This document shows, piece by piece, positions 11,344 to 22,975 of a DNA stretch of 64,000 nucleotides. Location of the stretch: NCBI RefSeq assembly GCF_963583255.1, contig NC_084815.1, positions 20,648,307 through 20,712,306 on the forward strand. The letters are read 5' to 3'. The translations under genes were made by a program, and so were the position numbers. Source of the stretch: Pyrus communis. Taxonomy: Eukaryota; Streptophyta; Magnoliopsida; Rosales; Rosaceae. The number at the start of each line of letters is the position of its first letter. Position 1 is the stretch's first letter. Below the pieces are notes generated by a model. It saw only the letters and a list, made by a program, of their open reading frames with translations. It had not been told where the DNA came from and searched no databases.

Positions 11344-11672
11344 GGGCTGGTTTGGTATTGTTGTGCTTTGAAAAAAAGCTACTTCTGCTGTGCTGTGAGA
11401 ATAAACAGCTGTGAAATAAAGTAGCAGAGTGTTTGGTAAACTTTTTTGTAAAAGTGCTTTTGAAAAGAAAAAAAGCAGTATTATAGTGTTTAGTAAACTT
11501 TTATGTAAAACAGATGTGAAAAAAAACCGGTTTTTCAAAGTTGGGTTTTGCAGCTTCTTATTTTTTGCTTTTTTTCACCCAAAATTGTGAAAAAAAACTG
11601 AAGCTGAATGTTTACCAAACACAAAAACAGCTCTCAGCTTTTTTCAGAATCACCTCAATACCAAACCAGGCC
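11344..11672. mobile_element. Tourist-like MITE with TAA target duplication
   Basis: The terminal inverted repeats share GGTTTGGTATTG (left GGGCTGGTTTGGTATTG, right reverse complement GGCCTGGTTTGGTATTG). The element is flanked by TAA at 11341-11343 and 11673-11675. It is 329 bp long with no coding frame, and its interior is rich in AAAAAGC-type subterminal motifs. Confidence 0.85.
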
Positions 11673-12050
11673 TAATAGTTGTCGTGGTGACAGGATAGTT
11701 GGAAGATAGTCCATGTGATAAAAAAAAAAATTAGAATTTAAGCCCTTATGGGGAAGTTTGTTAGGATTTTACCTAAAATCGAAAATTCCGTCAACTTTCT
11801 ATTAATTATTAGCACGTGAGTCATACATATTACGCTAAAACGGAACTCTCCGTACACATATTGGACTAAAACGAAACTCTCTGTTAATTGTTAGCACGTG
11901 GGGCTGGCTCACGTGCTAATAATTAACTGAAAGTTTACATAATTTTTAATTTTGGGCATAAATTCTAACAAACTTTACCACATGAGCTTAAATCTTAATT
12001 TTTTTACCACATAGACTATCTTTCAACTACTCTGTCAATATAGGAACTAT
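11673..12050. mobile_element. Long inverted repeat, probable MITE
   Basis: The left arm (TAATAGTT...TGACAG...AAGATAGTCCATGTG) pairs with the right arm ending near 12050 over about 170 bp with scattered mismatches. The centre carries several CACGTG-containing motifs. The arm length suggests a Mutator-like MITE, but I could not find a convincing target duplication. Its left end abuts the preceding MITE. Confidence 0.6.
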
Positions 12051-12554
12051 TAATCCAATTAAGCTTTTAATTTTTTTATTTCAACTTCCTCTTACTCTAT
12101 TTTTTTCATTGTTTTTCTTAGAGGAAAACTGATGAAAATGACTTGAAAAGTTTTTGTTTTAATAAAAAACTATGTTATAAGTTTTGTTTAATGGATAGTA
12201 TAAGGCCCATATTAAAATAATCCAACAAAAAATGGCCCAACTATAATAAATTATGATTTGTCGATTTTACCCCTAACGTTTTTAGGTTAAGTTCCAAATT
12301 TTTGTCGTTAATGGAGTTCATCGTTGTTTTGCAGACCTTCTTCTTTTTTTTTTGAAACAAAAATATAAATCCTCATTTTATTTAATATATATTTTGTATT
12401 ATTTCGTTGAAATGTGATTGTCGTTATTATTCATAGTGTATTCGAGGTACTTTTTTTCAATTTTTCATCGTAAGTGGAGTTCATCTTTTGTTTCACCAGA
12501 AAATAAATTTGAGATCTGCATGTTATTCAATAATAACAACGGGTCACTATTTAT

Positions 12555-12850
12555 GGACTGTAAAAATAAACTGTTTCTGAAATCTAAGTCACTGTTTCTA
12601 GAATCTTAGTCATTGTTTATGGATCCAAATGTAAGCTAGAAAAGAAATAGTGAAATTCACTGTATTTGGATTCAAAGTAAAATAAGCCTCATGTTTCTTA
12701 AATATAATCAACTGATACATTAAAGAAAATAAACAATCAAAGGTTAAAACATAGACTGTTTCTGGAACTAAGTCACTATTTCTAGAATCTAAGTCACTTT
12801 TTCTGGAATTTGAGTCACTGTTTCTGGAATTTAAGTCACTGTTTCTAGAT
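12555..12850. repeat. 22-bp minisatellite (CACTGTTTCTGGAATTTAAGT type)
   Basis: About five consecutive 22-bp units lie at 12755-12850, and related units recur at 12560-12630. From 12051 to 12555 I see only AT-rich DNA. Confidence 0.85.
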
Positions 12851-14804
12851 TTTGATTATTTCTTTCCAGATACAGTGTTTCTTTGTGCACAGACAAAACA
12901 AACATTATATCTGATTTTTTTTTCCTTCTAAAAACAGTGTTATGTTTTGGGTTATCCAGAAATAGTTTTATGTTTTTGGTTTTTTTTTTTTTAGACACTT
13001 TTTCTTTGGTTTCTGCCATTAAACTTCTTTGAACTTGTTTCGGCGGCTTTGTTTCAATGAATGCTTCTTTTTTCAAATTTGATTTGAATTTTGATTTGGT
13101 TGTTTTTGAAATGAGGGAATTCAATTTGATAGGAAGATAAGGAATTATTATGGCGGTTTCGTGCTAATTCGTACGTGTTTAGCGAGTCCCCCATGTCATT
13201 TCTCTAACACAAAACTTTATTCATGTCTTTTTCTGAGGACAAGGATCGTGAGAACACTATTTTTCTTTACTATTTTTTTTAACCCTCACAAACTGCTAAG
13301 CAATAGTGGGCAATTTAAAAACACAAATATATATATATATATATATCTCTCTTTACCATATATGTAAAAAAGAAGTATAAAAGAAGGTTACAATACAAAG
13401 AAAATACAAATAAATAAATAAATAAACAAAATCCAAAAAGTATTGGAAAAGAAAACGGAAAATTGAAAAAAAATAAGCAAAACAAGTAGACGTGCTTAAG
13501 CCTCTCAAACTACTAAGCGGTAGTGGGCAATTTTCTCCCCCATAGATTAACACGATCTGAGTTAGGAGGTTCAACACTAACCACATGCATACCACTAGTA
13601 TTTAGAGATGAATAATCAGAAGGAGGCTAATTTTGGTTTTCAAAAGTTCACTGTGTGGTTTCAGTTCATTCCAAACAGAAAAAGATCGACAAACTTAGTG
13701 ATAGAAATTAGTAAAACATTGGAGCTTTCGGAAGAAATTCTAAAGATTTGTTCATCGGGTTAGTCAAAGTTCATTGGTGTGAACATAAATTAGTTAAAGA
13801 TTTGTTCATCGGGTTAGTGATTTATCTATTCAGTTTTCGTTCTCTTCAACTTTTGTAAATTCGATCAAAGTTATTTATTCATCGAATTGGGTTTTCTGGA
13901 AATGTTCAATCTCTTTGTTTATAAAGGATATGATTTTGGCTGCAGTTTAAGTTCTTAGATGGATTTGACATTTCAAATCAACTTCTAACCTATTAACCTT
14001 GATGGAGGGGAGGGGCAGAGGATGAAGAAAATTTCGGGCAATGAACTTCGACTCTCTGATTCACTGCGGCAACAACATACCACCATCCTCCTTTGATTCC
14101 CATGTCACCAAAAGCATAAAACAAAATCGGTGTTTTGAAATTTTGATTAATTTTGTTGGATTAATGAATAATTTTGATTACTGTTTTTTGTGATTCACAT
14201 GTTCTTTTTTTCGTTGTCTTCAAATTTTCATAAATCCAACTAAAGTTTTTAAAACACATCAATTCATGTTACTAAAAAAAAATTCTTGGTTTTTAATGGT
14301 TGTATAGATTCACTAGTTGTTGACCCATTCGTCGGGGCTCGAAGAAAAAGAGAGTTGTGAAAGTCTATTCTTGCCGTAAAAGTCCTGTTGGCAATGAGCC
14401 TTGAAGAAAAGGAAAAGTGAGAATAGCGGAATAGGTGGCTTTTGGCTTTTGGCACAGAGTTATTTCCAAAAATTTCCCCTAACCTTAGCATTGCCTCTTT
14501 GTGAATGTGTTTGCATTTTATGATATAAATTCCTATGTTATACATGCAAATAGTTATAAGACCATTTTTTCTATCTTAGTGTTTTTCAAAATCACTCATA
14601 ATTATTTTGGTCCCAATTCTAAAACAGAAAAATGGCAAGAAAAGGGCTTTTTGCAAAAGCATAAGTACATACCAATTCGGTAGTGAATTCTCGTGATTCC
14701 TCCTGAGACCTTGATGAGATTATTGCTGGTGATCTAAAGATAGAAAGCTTAAATTAAGATGGACACAGCCTAACTAAAAATCCCACGGATCAAAAGTTTA
14801 ACCC
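12851..14804. other. No gene recognised; AT-rich DNA with small repeats
   Basis: Contains a (AT)n run at 13328-13347, an AAAT-rich tract near 13405-13430, two related blocks at about 13285 and 13505 sharing GTGGGCAATTT, and a duplicated phrase (GATTTGTTCATCGGGTTAGT) at about 13745 and 13803. Frames of 80-97 codons here have no domain I recognise. Confidence 0.5.
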
Positions 14805-14809
14805 AAAAG

Positions 14810-15062
14810 TAATAACATAAATGTTTAGTAATAACAGAAATGTCACATGGCACTATTTGAGTAGTGGAGTTTATTAGTATAGTTAGAAGGGTATTATTGT
14901 AATTAGGATATATGAATATATAAGGGATTGTATAACTATTATTTCATCAAGTTCAGTTGTATACATTTTGTCTAATCAATCAATACAGTCTCTCTTGTTT
15001 CTCTCTACCAATTCTTTCTCTTTCTCTATACCAATTCTTCATTTTTTACAATGTAGTTAATA
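14810..15062 (+). repeat. 5' LTR of the copia-type element
   Basis: Same length as the 3' LTR (16806-17058) and about 95% identical by eye. It contains a TATATAAG box at about 14917, consistent with an internal promoter, followed by a pyrimidine-rich region. Confidence 0.9.
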
Positions 15063-15075
15063 TGGTATTAGAGCC
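15063..15075 (+). promoter_or_regulatory. Primer-binding site, initiator tRNA-Met type
   Basis: TGGTATTAGAGCC differs by one base from the TGGTATCAGAGCC that is usual in plant copia elements. It lies directly after the LTR. Confidence 0.88.
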
Positions 15076-16160
15076 ACCAAGGCTCATGCCATGGATCTTG
15101 GTGGTCGATTCCTCTTCTATCCTTCTTCATTACTTTCTTTTGTTTCTGCGTATTTGATCGTTTATGCTTCCGTATTCATAGTTCTTATTTTTTGGTCTTT
15201 GGATTTTTCTTCCGAGGGTTTTGTGTTTAGTTTTGGGATTTTTCTGCTGTGAAAAGATCCAAGCATTTCCATGGAGAACAGGAATCAAGAACCTCAAATT
15301 TTCATATGGGTTTCACCGCAAATTTTGACTGGGGCTTCGAGCTTGAGCAAATTAAGCTGCTGGAGAAAGATTTCCCTAGAAGCGACATAGAGCTGCTTGA
15401 TCTACGACTTCGATAGCTGAACCTGCTTCCCCAGCTTGGCCAGTCAGACCTCCGTGAGCCGCTTGATTATGTCTTCGAGCATGGCATCGTCTATCGCTCC
15501 CTGCTCTTGTGATGCCATTCGATTGGGTTCTCAGATCCTTCCTCGAATGGCCCGAATTTATCCTCGAAAGAAACCCTAGAAATCCCAACTGCGAAAAAGG
15601 GTTGGTCTAAGCTGCTATGGAGGGTCTCTTTGAATCAACCACTGCTGGATCTCAAAGCATCATGTTATGGCGGCTTCACCGATTCCAATCCTATATGTAA
15701 TTGTATGTTGATGACCACTTTCATTGGCAAGATCGCAGATTTTGGTATGGTTCTCTGTTTCTTCCTTTCATAATGTTTCACTGAACTTGCACTGGATTTG
15801 GGTATGATTCTTGAAGTTCTTGGATTGGTGGTTGCTGTTCTTGGATTGGTGCTCTTGCTGTAATATTTGCTCGCTGTTGGAATCAGGTTGTTGCACGTAA
15901 GGTGTCTGTAATTTTGGGCCAATGAAATTTTATGCAGTGTTGGTGTGTTTGGGGTTTTCAGTATATGATTAAGGCTAATTGCAAGAAATGTTGAAAGTTG
16001 AAGAAATTTATGAAGATAAAGTTGGAATGTTGGTGATTCTTTCTGCTGTTCGTCTGGAAATTTATGGAGCTGCGAATTTCTGCAATTCTGTATCTGTGAT
16101 CTGGAGAGGTTTGGTGATTGAAGAAGGAGTTGTTTTTGGGTATATTGTTTCTGGGTCTCA

Positions 16161-16372
16161 GGAGTGTCAATCTCCTTGGTTAATTTTTGGTGTTAGTCTT
16201 TGGAAAGATTAAGGAAGATCTCAGGAGTGTCATTCTCCTTGGTTAATTTTGGTGTTAGTAATTGGGAAGATTTAGGAAGTTATCAGGAGTGTCAATCTCC
16301 TTGGTTGATTTGGTTTCTTGGAGTGTCATTCTCCTTGGTTAATTTGGTTTCTTGGAGTGTCATTCTCCTTGG
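16161..16372 (+). repeat. Five hairpin-forming repeats inside the LTR element
   Basis: GGAGTGTCAATCTCCTTGG (or the variant with CATT in place of CAAT) occurs at 16161, 16224, 16286, 16320 and 16354. Each copy can pair GGAG with CTCC around a 7-nt loop, and the copies are followed by similar TTRATTT-rich spacers. A degenerate sixth copy follows, then a poly-T run at about 16399-16418. Confidence 0.85.
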
Positions 16373-16791
16373 TTGATTTGGTGCCAATCTCTGTAAAGTT
16401 TTTTTTTTTTTTTTTTTTAGTTAGTTCAAGATATTTTTTGCTCCAACTCCTCTGGAGATGACAAAGACTTCAACATATTAGGATTAGAAACTGTATTGTG
16501 TAAAGCATTTTCAGTAGTAATATAAATTTCAGCAAGCCTCATGGATTGATCAATTGAGCTCTCAGAAATTCCTAGTGAAGAGTTAGGATTATATAAGGGT
16601 GTGGAGGGAAGAAGAGATTTCTTGTGGCGCAATTTTCGAGGGGAGATGCAGTTTTTGGCACCCGATGGGATTCATTTGTTTGGGGTTTTCTGCAATGTTC
16701 TTGAAGCATTGTAGACATCTTGGTCTTGCAGTTCTAGATCAATTTCAGAGCTCTAACTAGTTCAAACTTCACTTGGCTACACCAAATTCAG

Positions 16792-16805
16792 TTTGAGGGG
16801 GGGAG
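16792..16805 (+). promoter_or_regulatory. Polypurine tract
   Basis: TTGAGGGGGGGAG ends immediately before the 3' LTR, in the position that primes plus-strand DNA synthesis in LTR retrotransposons. Confidence 0.85.
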
Positions 16806-17058
16806 TAATAACATAAATGTTTAGTAATAACAGAAATATCACATGACACTATTTCAGTAGTGGAGTTTATTAATTTAGTTAGAAGGGTATTATTGTAATT
16901 AGGATATATGGATATATAAGGGATTGTATAGCTATTATTTCATCAAGTTCAGTTGTATACATTTTGTCTAATCAATCAATACAATTTCTCTTGTTTCTCG
17001 CTACCAATTCTTTTTCTTTCTGTATACCAATTCTTCATCTTTTACAATGTAGTTAATA
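16806..17058 (+). repeat. 3' LTR of the copia-type element
   Basis: It starts right after the polypurine tract and ends at the AAAAG target duplication. The shared block with the 5' LTR stops exactly at both borders. Confidence 0.9.
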
Positions 17059-17063
17059 AAAAG

Positions 17064-18348
17064 AACCCCCCATCTCTCTTATCAAATGAAACTTCGAAAG
17101 CAATTCAATGGTGGATAACAACCCATTTAAAATTGAACCCAAATTTTTTTACAGCTTCTGACATTTAAAAATGAACAAAACACAATCCATACATTATAAC
17201 AAAAACTGACCAAGACCCACAAAATCAGCCAAAAGATACAAAATAGGGTAAAAAAGCTAAATCTGGAAAAGAAAAAAAAAAGGAGGGCTGCAAATAAAGT
17301 CGCAGGATTGATTTCCAGCAAGAAAACGGGTGTTAATAATGCAGAATCGCAAATAAAATTCTAGAGAGTTAGATGTTCTATTTGGCCAAGAATTTGGAGC
17401 TTCGGAGAGAAAGATATGCAAGGAAGTTAAAGTAGATGGAGTTCACGAAGGGTAGCTAAATCGGAGTTGGACGATAACTTCAAATGGAGAACGAAGGGTT
17501 TTTGGGAGAGAGAACAACAGAGAAGAAGGGAGAGAGAGCAAACGAAACCAAAACCATAGAGAACCCAAAACAAACGGAAGTCAAATTAGAGGAAAAGAAG
17601 GGAAAAGCAATAGAAGGAAAAACAGTGAACGAAGGGGAAGATGCCAGAACACGCTGCGATAGCCGATAGCTGGAGAGGAAGGGCCAAAACGCTTTTTCAC
17701 TGTAGATAATTCAAAACAGAAAGCGGCCAGGACAACATTGTAAGGGCATCTTCGCTATTTTACTGCTCTAGAACAATACCAGATCAATTTGGGTTTTAGT
17801 GTATATAAATCTCTGCATATTAGACATTTTATAATATATTTTTTTCTTCTTAGAAATGGCAGGTGTCAGAAGTGCCCCCACCTCCACTAGTGAGCTTCTT
17901 GGGTATCAGATTGGGAGAAGAATTTTGCTTATTCTTTTATTGAGCAAACTGCAAATCCGTTGACTTCCTTTTCCTTTTCATGTGACTTCCTTATCTTTAT
18001 GTAGTTGCTGCAGTTTGATTATTTTTATTAACGCGATAACGAAAAATCAATTTCAATTAAAATAAAGTTGAATTTTAAATCAAACAAATTTTGAAAAAGA
18101 ATACCTTTGTTTTAATTTTCTCTCCAAAGTTTTATTATTTTATTTTAACTTATGCGAAAATAAATTGTTACAAAAACTAAGATTTGAATTTGTAAAATAA
18201 ATAATTCAAGATTTGGATTTTGTAAATGAAAATTTATCAAGAACACTTACAATTTGACTAGTCTCTCAGCACGTGCTCATGCACATGCGAGAGGCATTTT
18301 TCGTCATGGGTGCTATGCACGACATGCAAGCGTGGACACTATTCAAAC
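17064..18348. other. No gene recognised; pyrimidine-rich leader-like stretch on minus strand
   Basis: Read on the minus strand, 17700-17330 is CT-rich and resembles a plant promoter or 5' leader, but no coding exon follows before the LTR element at 17058. It could be the orphaned front of a gene disrupted by that insertion. The 61-codon plus-strand frame at 17484 is a low-complexity Glu/Lys reading of the same tract. 17750-18250 is AT-rich with nothing I recognise. Confidence 0.4.
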
Positions 18349-18514
18349 ATCCCTTAAAATATACCTAGTACCATACATAACTGCATCCAACACGCGCACG
18401 ACATGCAAGCGTGGACACTATTCAAACATAAACACAATACAAAAAATAGCCAGGGTTTGTCAACACTTACGGTGGCGCTGGATGAATTTGTGTATCAACA
18501 CGCATCATCATAGC
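18349..18514. repeat. Dispersed repeat, left half, split by the hAT element
   Basis: Homologous to 7733-7899. It contains a second copy of ACATGCAAGCGTGGACACTA (about 18322 and 18404), so this copy carries its own small duplication. It continues at 21935. Confidence 0.8.
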
Positions 18515-21500
18515 CAGCGGCAAAGCCAGGAATTTAAAACAATGGGGTCAAAAAATAGCTTTCAAAAATCGATATACTTTCATTTATAATTGTCAACGAC
18601 ATGTTCTCATATTTTGGAAATGTCGTATTACAACTTCATTATTAATAGAATCATATACCTCTTTCTCAATGTACACAACCAAACTATCATTCAACCATTG
18701 ATCACCCATCCTATTACAATGTGGATTCTTCACCATTTTCATCACCGAAAAAGCTCTTTCAACTAAAGCAGTCGCAACATGTAAAATCAATACTAATTTC
18801 ACTAGCAAGTACACCAAGGGATACTGTCTATCCCTCTTTGTCTCCACCAACTTTTGTGCAATGCTATTAATTCCTTTCAACGTAGAAAATTCATTATGCA
18901 AACGCTTATCAAAAATATAATTCTTCAGTTCATCTTCAAGAAGTGTGAGCTCCATATCAGAAAAATCTTTTGGATAAAATTGAGCAAGTCGAACTAACTT
19001 TTCAATGTCAAAAGCTGAGAATGAGTCATCTGGGCTTAAGTAGGCTACACAAAGAAGCAACTATGTACTTGTCTCATTAAAACGACTGTTCAACTCTTGA
19101 AGTTGCTTATCAATAACATCAATAAAGAGATCAACATGGTAGTGATGAAGGTTTGTCAAATTTTCAACTCTATGCCATGACCTCCCTTGAGCTACAAAGA
19201 TATCATTCATATCAGGAATATCAATATCATGCTTGCCACAAAAAGAAGAAACTTTATCAAGACAAGCATCCCATCCATTATCCCTCATTGCTTGTAGTTG
19301 TTGCTTGCATGCTTTGACTAAAGCCATAGCACTCACTATATCGAGATCTTTCTTTTGCAATGCATGTGACAACACATTTGTGATTCCCAATATTTCTTTC
19401 ATCAGAAAAAGACTAGAGACAAAATCAAAAGATTGCAAAAGATTCAACAAAATATCTGCTTCACCTCTTTGATCAAGACTTACACCATCATCTATAATCA
19501 TCTCAAGCACCTTAATTACACAAGAGAACATATTAATCAAGCTTACCAAGATACCATAGTGTGAGCCCCAACATGTATCACTTGCACGTTTAAGACTAGT
19601 TTCTTGGTTCAAGCCTTGCCCACTTGGAAGCTCATAATTTTGAATAGCTTCCATAACTTTGGCTTATTGTCCTTTTCTAACCATGTCTTGACGTTTACAT
19701 GATGCTCCGACAATAGTAACAACATTATTAACCAAGCAGAAAAAAGAGCCAATTTGAATATGATTTTTTGCCACGACTACAAGAGCAAGTTGAAGTTGAT
19801 GTGCAAAGCAATGAATATAAAATGCATTTTCATTTTCTTTCAAAAGAAGTGTCTTAAGGCCATTAAACTCACCTTGCATATTGCTAGCCCCATCATAACT
19901 TTGTCCATCTAGATATGCTTAATCCATTTATAGAGAAGAACTGATCAATTGCCTCTTTAAGTGAAAAAGCGGTGGTATTAGGAACATGCTTTGTGCCCAC
20001 AAATCTTTCAACTACTTGTTCGTTGGTATTCACATAGCGAAGTACAACTGCCATGTGCTCCTTGACTGATATATCACGCGATTCATCAACCAAAACAGAA
20101 AAGAAAGCATCATCACCAATATCAAACATGATAGCATTGGTGGTTTCACATGTTGCTGCATACACAAGATATTTTTGAATTTCAGGTGATGTTAACTTGA
20201 GATTTTCAGGAGCATTTTTAAACACCACATCTTTAATACCCTCATTATGATCTGCAAGAAACTTCAAAAGCTCAAGAAAATTACCCTTATTGCTTGAATC
20301 TTCACTTTCATCATGACCGCGAAAAGCAAGACCTTGTCGCAATAAAAAGCGAATGCAATCAAGTGATGCATTCAAACGAGTGCGATAATCAATACGTGCT
20401 TGATCCGACTACTTGTAGACAATTGTTTTAATATGTTGATTCTGAATCATTAAAGCTTCACAATGAAGCAAAGCTTGGTTGTGAGCACTATTAGGACCTC
20501 CAACATGAACTCGAAGTCGATATTTTTTATTCCAATTATGAAACCATTTGCTAGTAAAATTGTCATTACCTGCTTGCTCCGGAATTTCTAGCTTGAAGAC
20601 ATAACAGCTTCGACAAAAAACAGTATTTTTGGATATGCTATACTCCAACCAAGTAGGAAAGTCATCAAACCATTTCGGATTGAAACGGTGTTGTACTCTT
20701 GCAAATGACGTAAATGGAAATCAATGGGTTTGAGGTTGAATCAATTCCCTTTGCAAATAAGCTCTTCGGACTTGATCTCTAATATTTGGATCATATTCTA
20801 ATATCCGGAGTCGAAGCCTAGGATCTCCTGGAAGATTTGCCAGTATACTTTCTATGTTATTTTCATTTGAACTTTCAGGAATATTCGTTGTAGAGAGTGA
20901 GAGGTTATCTTTGGTTGATTTTCTCTTAAAATACCTCTCCATAACTGTTTTAAATAATACCAAAAAGAGTTAACAACATAATATAAATTTGATCAAATTA
21001 ACAGAAGCAGAGTTCACATAATCACAGACCAATACAAACCCTACAAACCTTAAGATAAACCCCACAATTAATCTGCAGAATCAGTTTGCAGTATCAATGT
21101 GCAGCATCAGTTTGTAGCATCACTCTACAACATCACTCTACAACGTCATTCTGCATAATCAGTTTCCTATATGCCATGTTGACTTCAAGTACTATATCAA
21201 TTGAGCATAATTTATGGATTCTTTCAAGTTAGTGTTTTTAGTTGTTTATAAAATATATTAAGTCTAATACCCAGACCTCCTCATTCCCCAATCCATTCTA
21301 TTATGCAATTCAGATTTCATTTTACATGTGATTGAATTTGTCTTATTCCTTTATTTTCCATTTGATTGCCTTATCTTTTTCCTGCTACAACTTCATCGTA
21401 TGTTAAAATATTATATTATTATCATTCATTTTGGTTTAAAATTACAATACAGGAATTAACATGACTGAATTGATTCAATTTTTCTTATGATGGTTTCAAA

Positions 21501-21934
21501 TTTCCCACCCCTCTTTCAATCAGATTCTCCCCTTTCCAAATTTAAAAACTCAAACAAATAAATAATGAAATTTCAAATTAGAGAAACTTACTAGAGGAAG
21601 GACGTCGAGCCGGAAGAATGCAACCTGGAGAACAAGAGAGATCGCTGGGCTGGAAGAACGCACCTAGAAAACAAGAGAGATCGCTGGGTTCTGGTGTGCG
21701 CTGGGTTCTGGTGTGGACTGGGTTCTGGGAAAAGTTACTTTTCTGATAGCGTGAGAAATGGGTTCTGGGAAAAGTCACTTTTCTGATAGAAGAAGGCAGG
21801 ACTGGAAAATTGAAAGTTTATTAAAAGGGTCAAATATTTTTTTATTAAAGGCGTCAAATATTTTTTTAAAGGGATAACTTATAAATCTATTGGGGTCAAG
21901 GGAGCCCAATGCCCCCGCATTGGCTCCGCCATTG
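18515..21934 (-). mobile_element. hAT transposon, 3.42 kb, defective
   Basis: The ends are inverted: CAGCGGCAAAGCCAGG at 18515, and CAATGGCGGAGCCA when the right end is reverse complemented. These match the CAGTGGCGGAGCCA termini of plant hAT elements with TTF/ZMYM-type transposases. The 8-bp target duplications are aged: ATCATAGC on the left (18507-18514) and CTCACAAT on the right (21935-21942). The homologous empty site near 7.9 kb reads CTCACAGC, two mismatches from each. The transposase runs on the minus strand and is broken. Confidence 0.88.
18593..20963 (-). pseudogene. hAT transposase, TTF/ZMYM1-like, broken
   Basis: Reading from 20963 leftwards gives in order: an N-terminal RYFKRKS segment with DPRLRLRILEYDPNIRDQVR; the TTF-type zinc-finger region (FCRSCYVF, HVGGPNSAHNQA, 20648-20409); a DUF4371-like segment with LVDESRDIS (20375-19893); the IHCFAHQLQLALV core (19879-19664); and a C-terminal hAT dimerisation region with ALVERAFSVMK (19060-18593). 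The frame is interrupted at about 20400, 19920, 19660 and 19061 by stops or frameshifts. The stop at 19061 is a single-codon nonsense change. It cannot make active transposase. Confidence 0.88.
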
Positions 21935-22013
21935 CTCACAATTATTAACAACAACATTACCACCTTGATTGCATGGTCAACGCACAGCTAAGACACCGGT
22001 TTGGACACCCCCG
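21935..22013. repeat. Dispersed repeat, right half, after the hAT element
   Basis: Matches 7973-8052 (TATTAACAACAAC... to TTTGGACACCCC), resuming where 18514 stopped, with one target-site duplication between. Confidence 0.8.
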
Positions 22014-22069
22014 TGTAAACCTTTATATGTGGAACTGAAGTTAATAAACTAAATAATTGGACTACATGC

Positions 22070-22551
22070 TAATATGATGGATTAGTATTATAAACTGATA
22101 AGAACACATAACATTTACCTGCTGAGTTTGCCATAATGATCAAAAAGCAAGCAACGATAATGCTGATAAAACTAGGGTTTATAGTAGAAAGTTTACTGCA
22201 TAAACTTATGGGGAATGTAGGTTGTGTTCTTCTTTTCCCGAGGACTCGAATAAGTTCTACATGCGATGGGGGAAGTATATATTGAACTGGTGTCCGAGAA
22301 GAGAGACCATGCAGCAATTTTGATTGCATAAAATCATAACTGCTCCACCCATCGTGGTAGTAGTTATATCACGATAGAAAGAGTTTGTAACCAACTCATT
22401 CTCCTGATTTTGTGTGGTAGTGATTTCCCTTAAGTTGTTTTATCATGATTAAAACACATATTGTAAGTCCATTAATAATACAAGTCCATTAGGTTTTCAC
22501 AACATATACAATAATATGGTTTTGTTACAACTCACATATTGAAAAAACCTT
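22070..22551 (-). repeat. Probable 3' LTR of the copia remnant
   Basis: On the minus strand, sequence beginning TGTAAGGTTTTTTC follows a purine-rich tract (CATGTGGGAGAATG, forward 22552-22569). That is the expected position of a 3' LTR after the polyprotein. No second LTR is present upstream, so the borders are uncertain. Confidence 0.45.
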
Positions 22552-22975
22552 ACATTCTCCCACATGAGTGTAATTAAACCATATGCAAATTATGTTAAGA
22601 AAAAAAAGTGATCACTGACTTATATATACGAATTTCATAATCACTTTTTCACCCAAGTACCAACTTATTAGTTGAACTCAAGAAAACAGTATACAATCAT
22701 TGTATAAGTACTCTAGAATCACAAACTAATCGAAGTTAGCACTGATGAAGTAAATCAGGGAACTTTAGTAGGGAGCTTCGATGGTACCAGCTATCCTCCC
22801 ACATATGATTGTTCTCCTTTAATACATTTATGTACCCTTTAGCAGCTTTGCATTACCAAATATTTCATGAGTATCATGAAACAACAAAATATGCATTCTA
22901 TAACTGATTTTTGTAGCTACTTCATAATTATGAATTCATTGTTATGAGTAAAAATACTATACCTTACTCCCACAT

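Larger units (their letters stand above)
14810..17058 (+). mobile_element. Non-autonomous copia-type LTR retrotransposon (TRIM/LARD-like)
   Basis: Two direct LTRs of exactly 253 bp (14810-15062, 16806-17058) flank a 1,743-bp interior. The target duplication AAAAG is present on both sides (14805-14809, 17059-17063). A methionyl-tRNA type primer-binding site follows the 5' LTR without a gap and a polypurine tract precedes the 3' LTR. The interior encodes no gag, integrase or reverse transcriptase. It has a start-like ATGGATCTTGG phrase, a mixed-GC stretch (15310-15600) that looks captured, a poly-T run and short hairpin repeats. By eye the LTRs differ at about 13 positions, so insertion is not very recent. 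The termini are TA...TA rather than the usual TG...CA. Confidence 0.92.

Noticed and set aside
17484..17669. Glu/Lys-rich 61-codon frame
   Set aside because: Antisense reading of a CT-rich leader-like tract; composition alone explains the open frame.
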